Assembly: GCA_030840615.1 (NCBI GenBank) | Contig: JAVEEE010000380.1 | Location: 1-6,247 of the forward strand | Reading direction: 5' to 3' | From: Frankiaceae bacterium | GTDB taxonomy: Bacteria; Actinomycetota; Actinomycetes; JAFAQI01 | DNA: 6,247 bases | Shown: positions 6,242-6,247 of the stretch, piece after piece | Layout of the letters: every line of letters starts with the position of its first letter | Position numbering within the stretch: the stretch's first letter is position 1 | Position numbers and translations under genes: made by a program | Notes under the pieces: model-generated | The model's input: only the letters and a program-made list of their open reading frames with translations | Told to the model about the DNA's origin: nothing | The model's database searches: none

Positions 6242-6247
6242 ATGCTG
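6242..6247 (+). CDS. Possible start of a divergent gene cut by the window edge
   Basis: An ATG at 6242-6244 is followed by only one more codon (CTG). The sole argument for a gene is context: the 57 bases between it and the protease start look like a divergent promoter region, and in related actinobacteria a RecB-family exonuclease gene is often divergent from this cluster. No clear ribosome binding site precedes it; CAGGAT at 6229-6234 lies seven bases before the ATG and could be a poor -10. The product cannot be identified from two codons. Confidence 0.25.

Overview
The window comes from the chromosome of a high-GC Gram-positive bacterium of the class Actinomycetes. Codons are G/C-rich at the third position, three starts are GTG or possible GTG, and the core is the depupylase/proteasomal-ATPase pair (Dop and ARC/Mpa) of the actinobacterial Pup-proteasome system. 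The Dop N-terminus (MTVRRVMG) and the order site-2 protease, tRNA methyltransferase, ARC, Dop resemble Streptomyces/Frankia-type genomes more than Mycobacterium. Nothing here fixes the genus. I see no mobile element, tRNA, rRNA or CRISPR array.

Layout: six genes lie on the minus strand and are read from right to left. First is a membrane-embedded site-2 protease (M50) with C-terminal CBS domains (6184-5030). It overlaps by one base (TGATG) a TrmI-type tRNA m1A58 methyltransferase (5030-4161). An 86-base gap with a possible promoter and a very strong ribosome binding site precedes ARC/Mpa, the proteasomal AAA+ ATPase (4074-2314), which ends in the proteasome-docking tail GQYL. Seventeen bases later comes Dop (2296-746). 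Dop is followed by two small unrecognised genes: a single-pass membrane protein (start at 791 or 743, end 513) and a 64-residue Arg-tailed protein (502-308). The left edge holds the 3' end of a plus-strand gene for a Lys/Ala-rich coiled-coil protein (1-311). It converges on the 64-residue gene so tightly that the two stop codons share two bases. At the right edge, an ATG on the plus strand (6242) may be the start of a divergent gene.

How they work together: ARC unfolds pupylated proteins and feeds them to the 20S proteasome. Dop deamidates Pup (when it ends in Gln) and removes Pup from substrates. TrmI and the M50 protease are long-standing genomic neighbours rather than proven pathway members. 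The main surprise is an absence: the position right after dop, where pup, prcB and prcA usually sit, holds two small genes that do not look like Pup, and then a convergent gene ends the run. Pup and the proteasome core must be elsewhere in the genome or missing.

Smaller points of interest are two TAGNNT-like -10 hexamers placed exactly six bases before the dop GTG and the protease ATG. Neither gene has a clear Shine-Dalgarno sequence, so leaderless transcripts are possible. Long open frames on the plus strand opposite dop, arc and trmI/protease are shadows of high-GC coding sequence.
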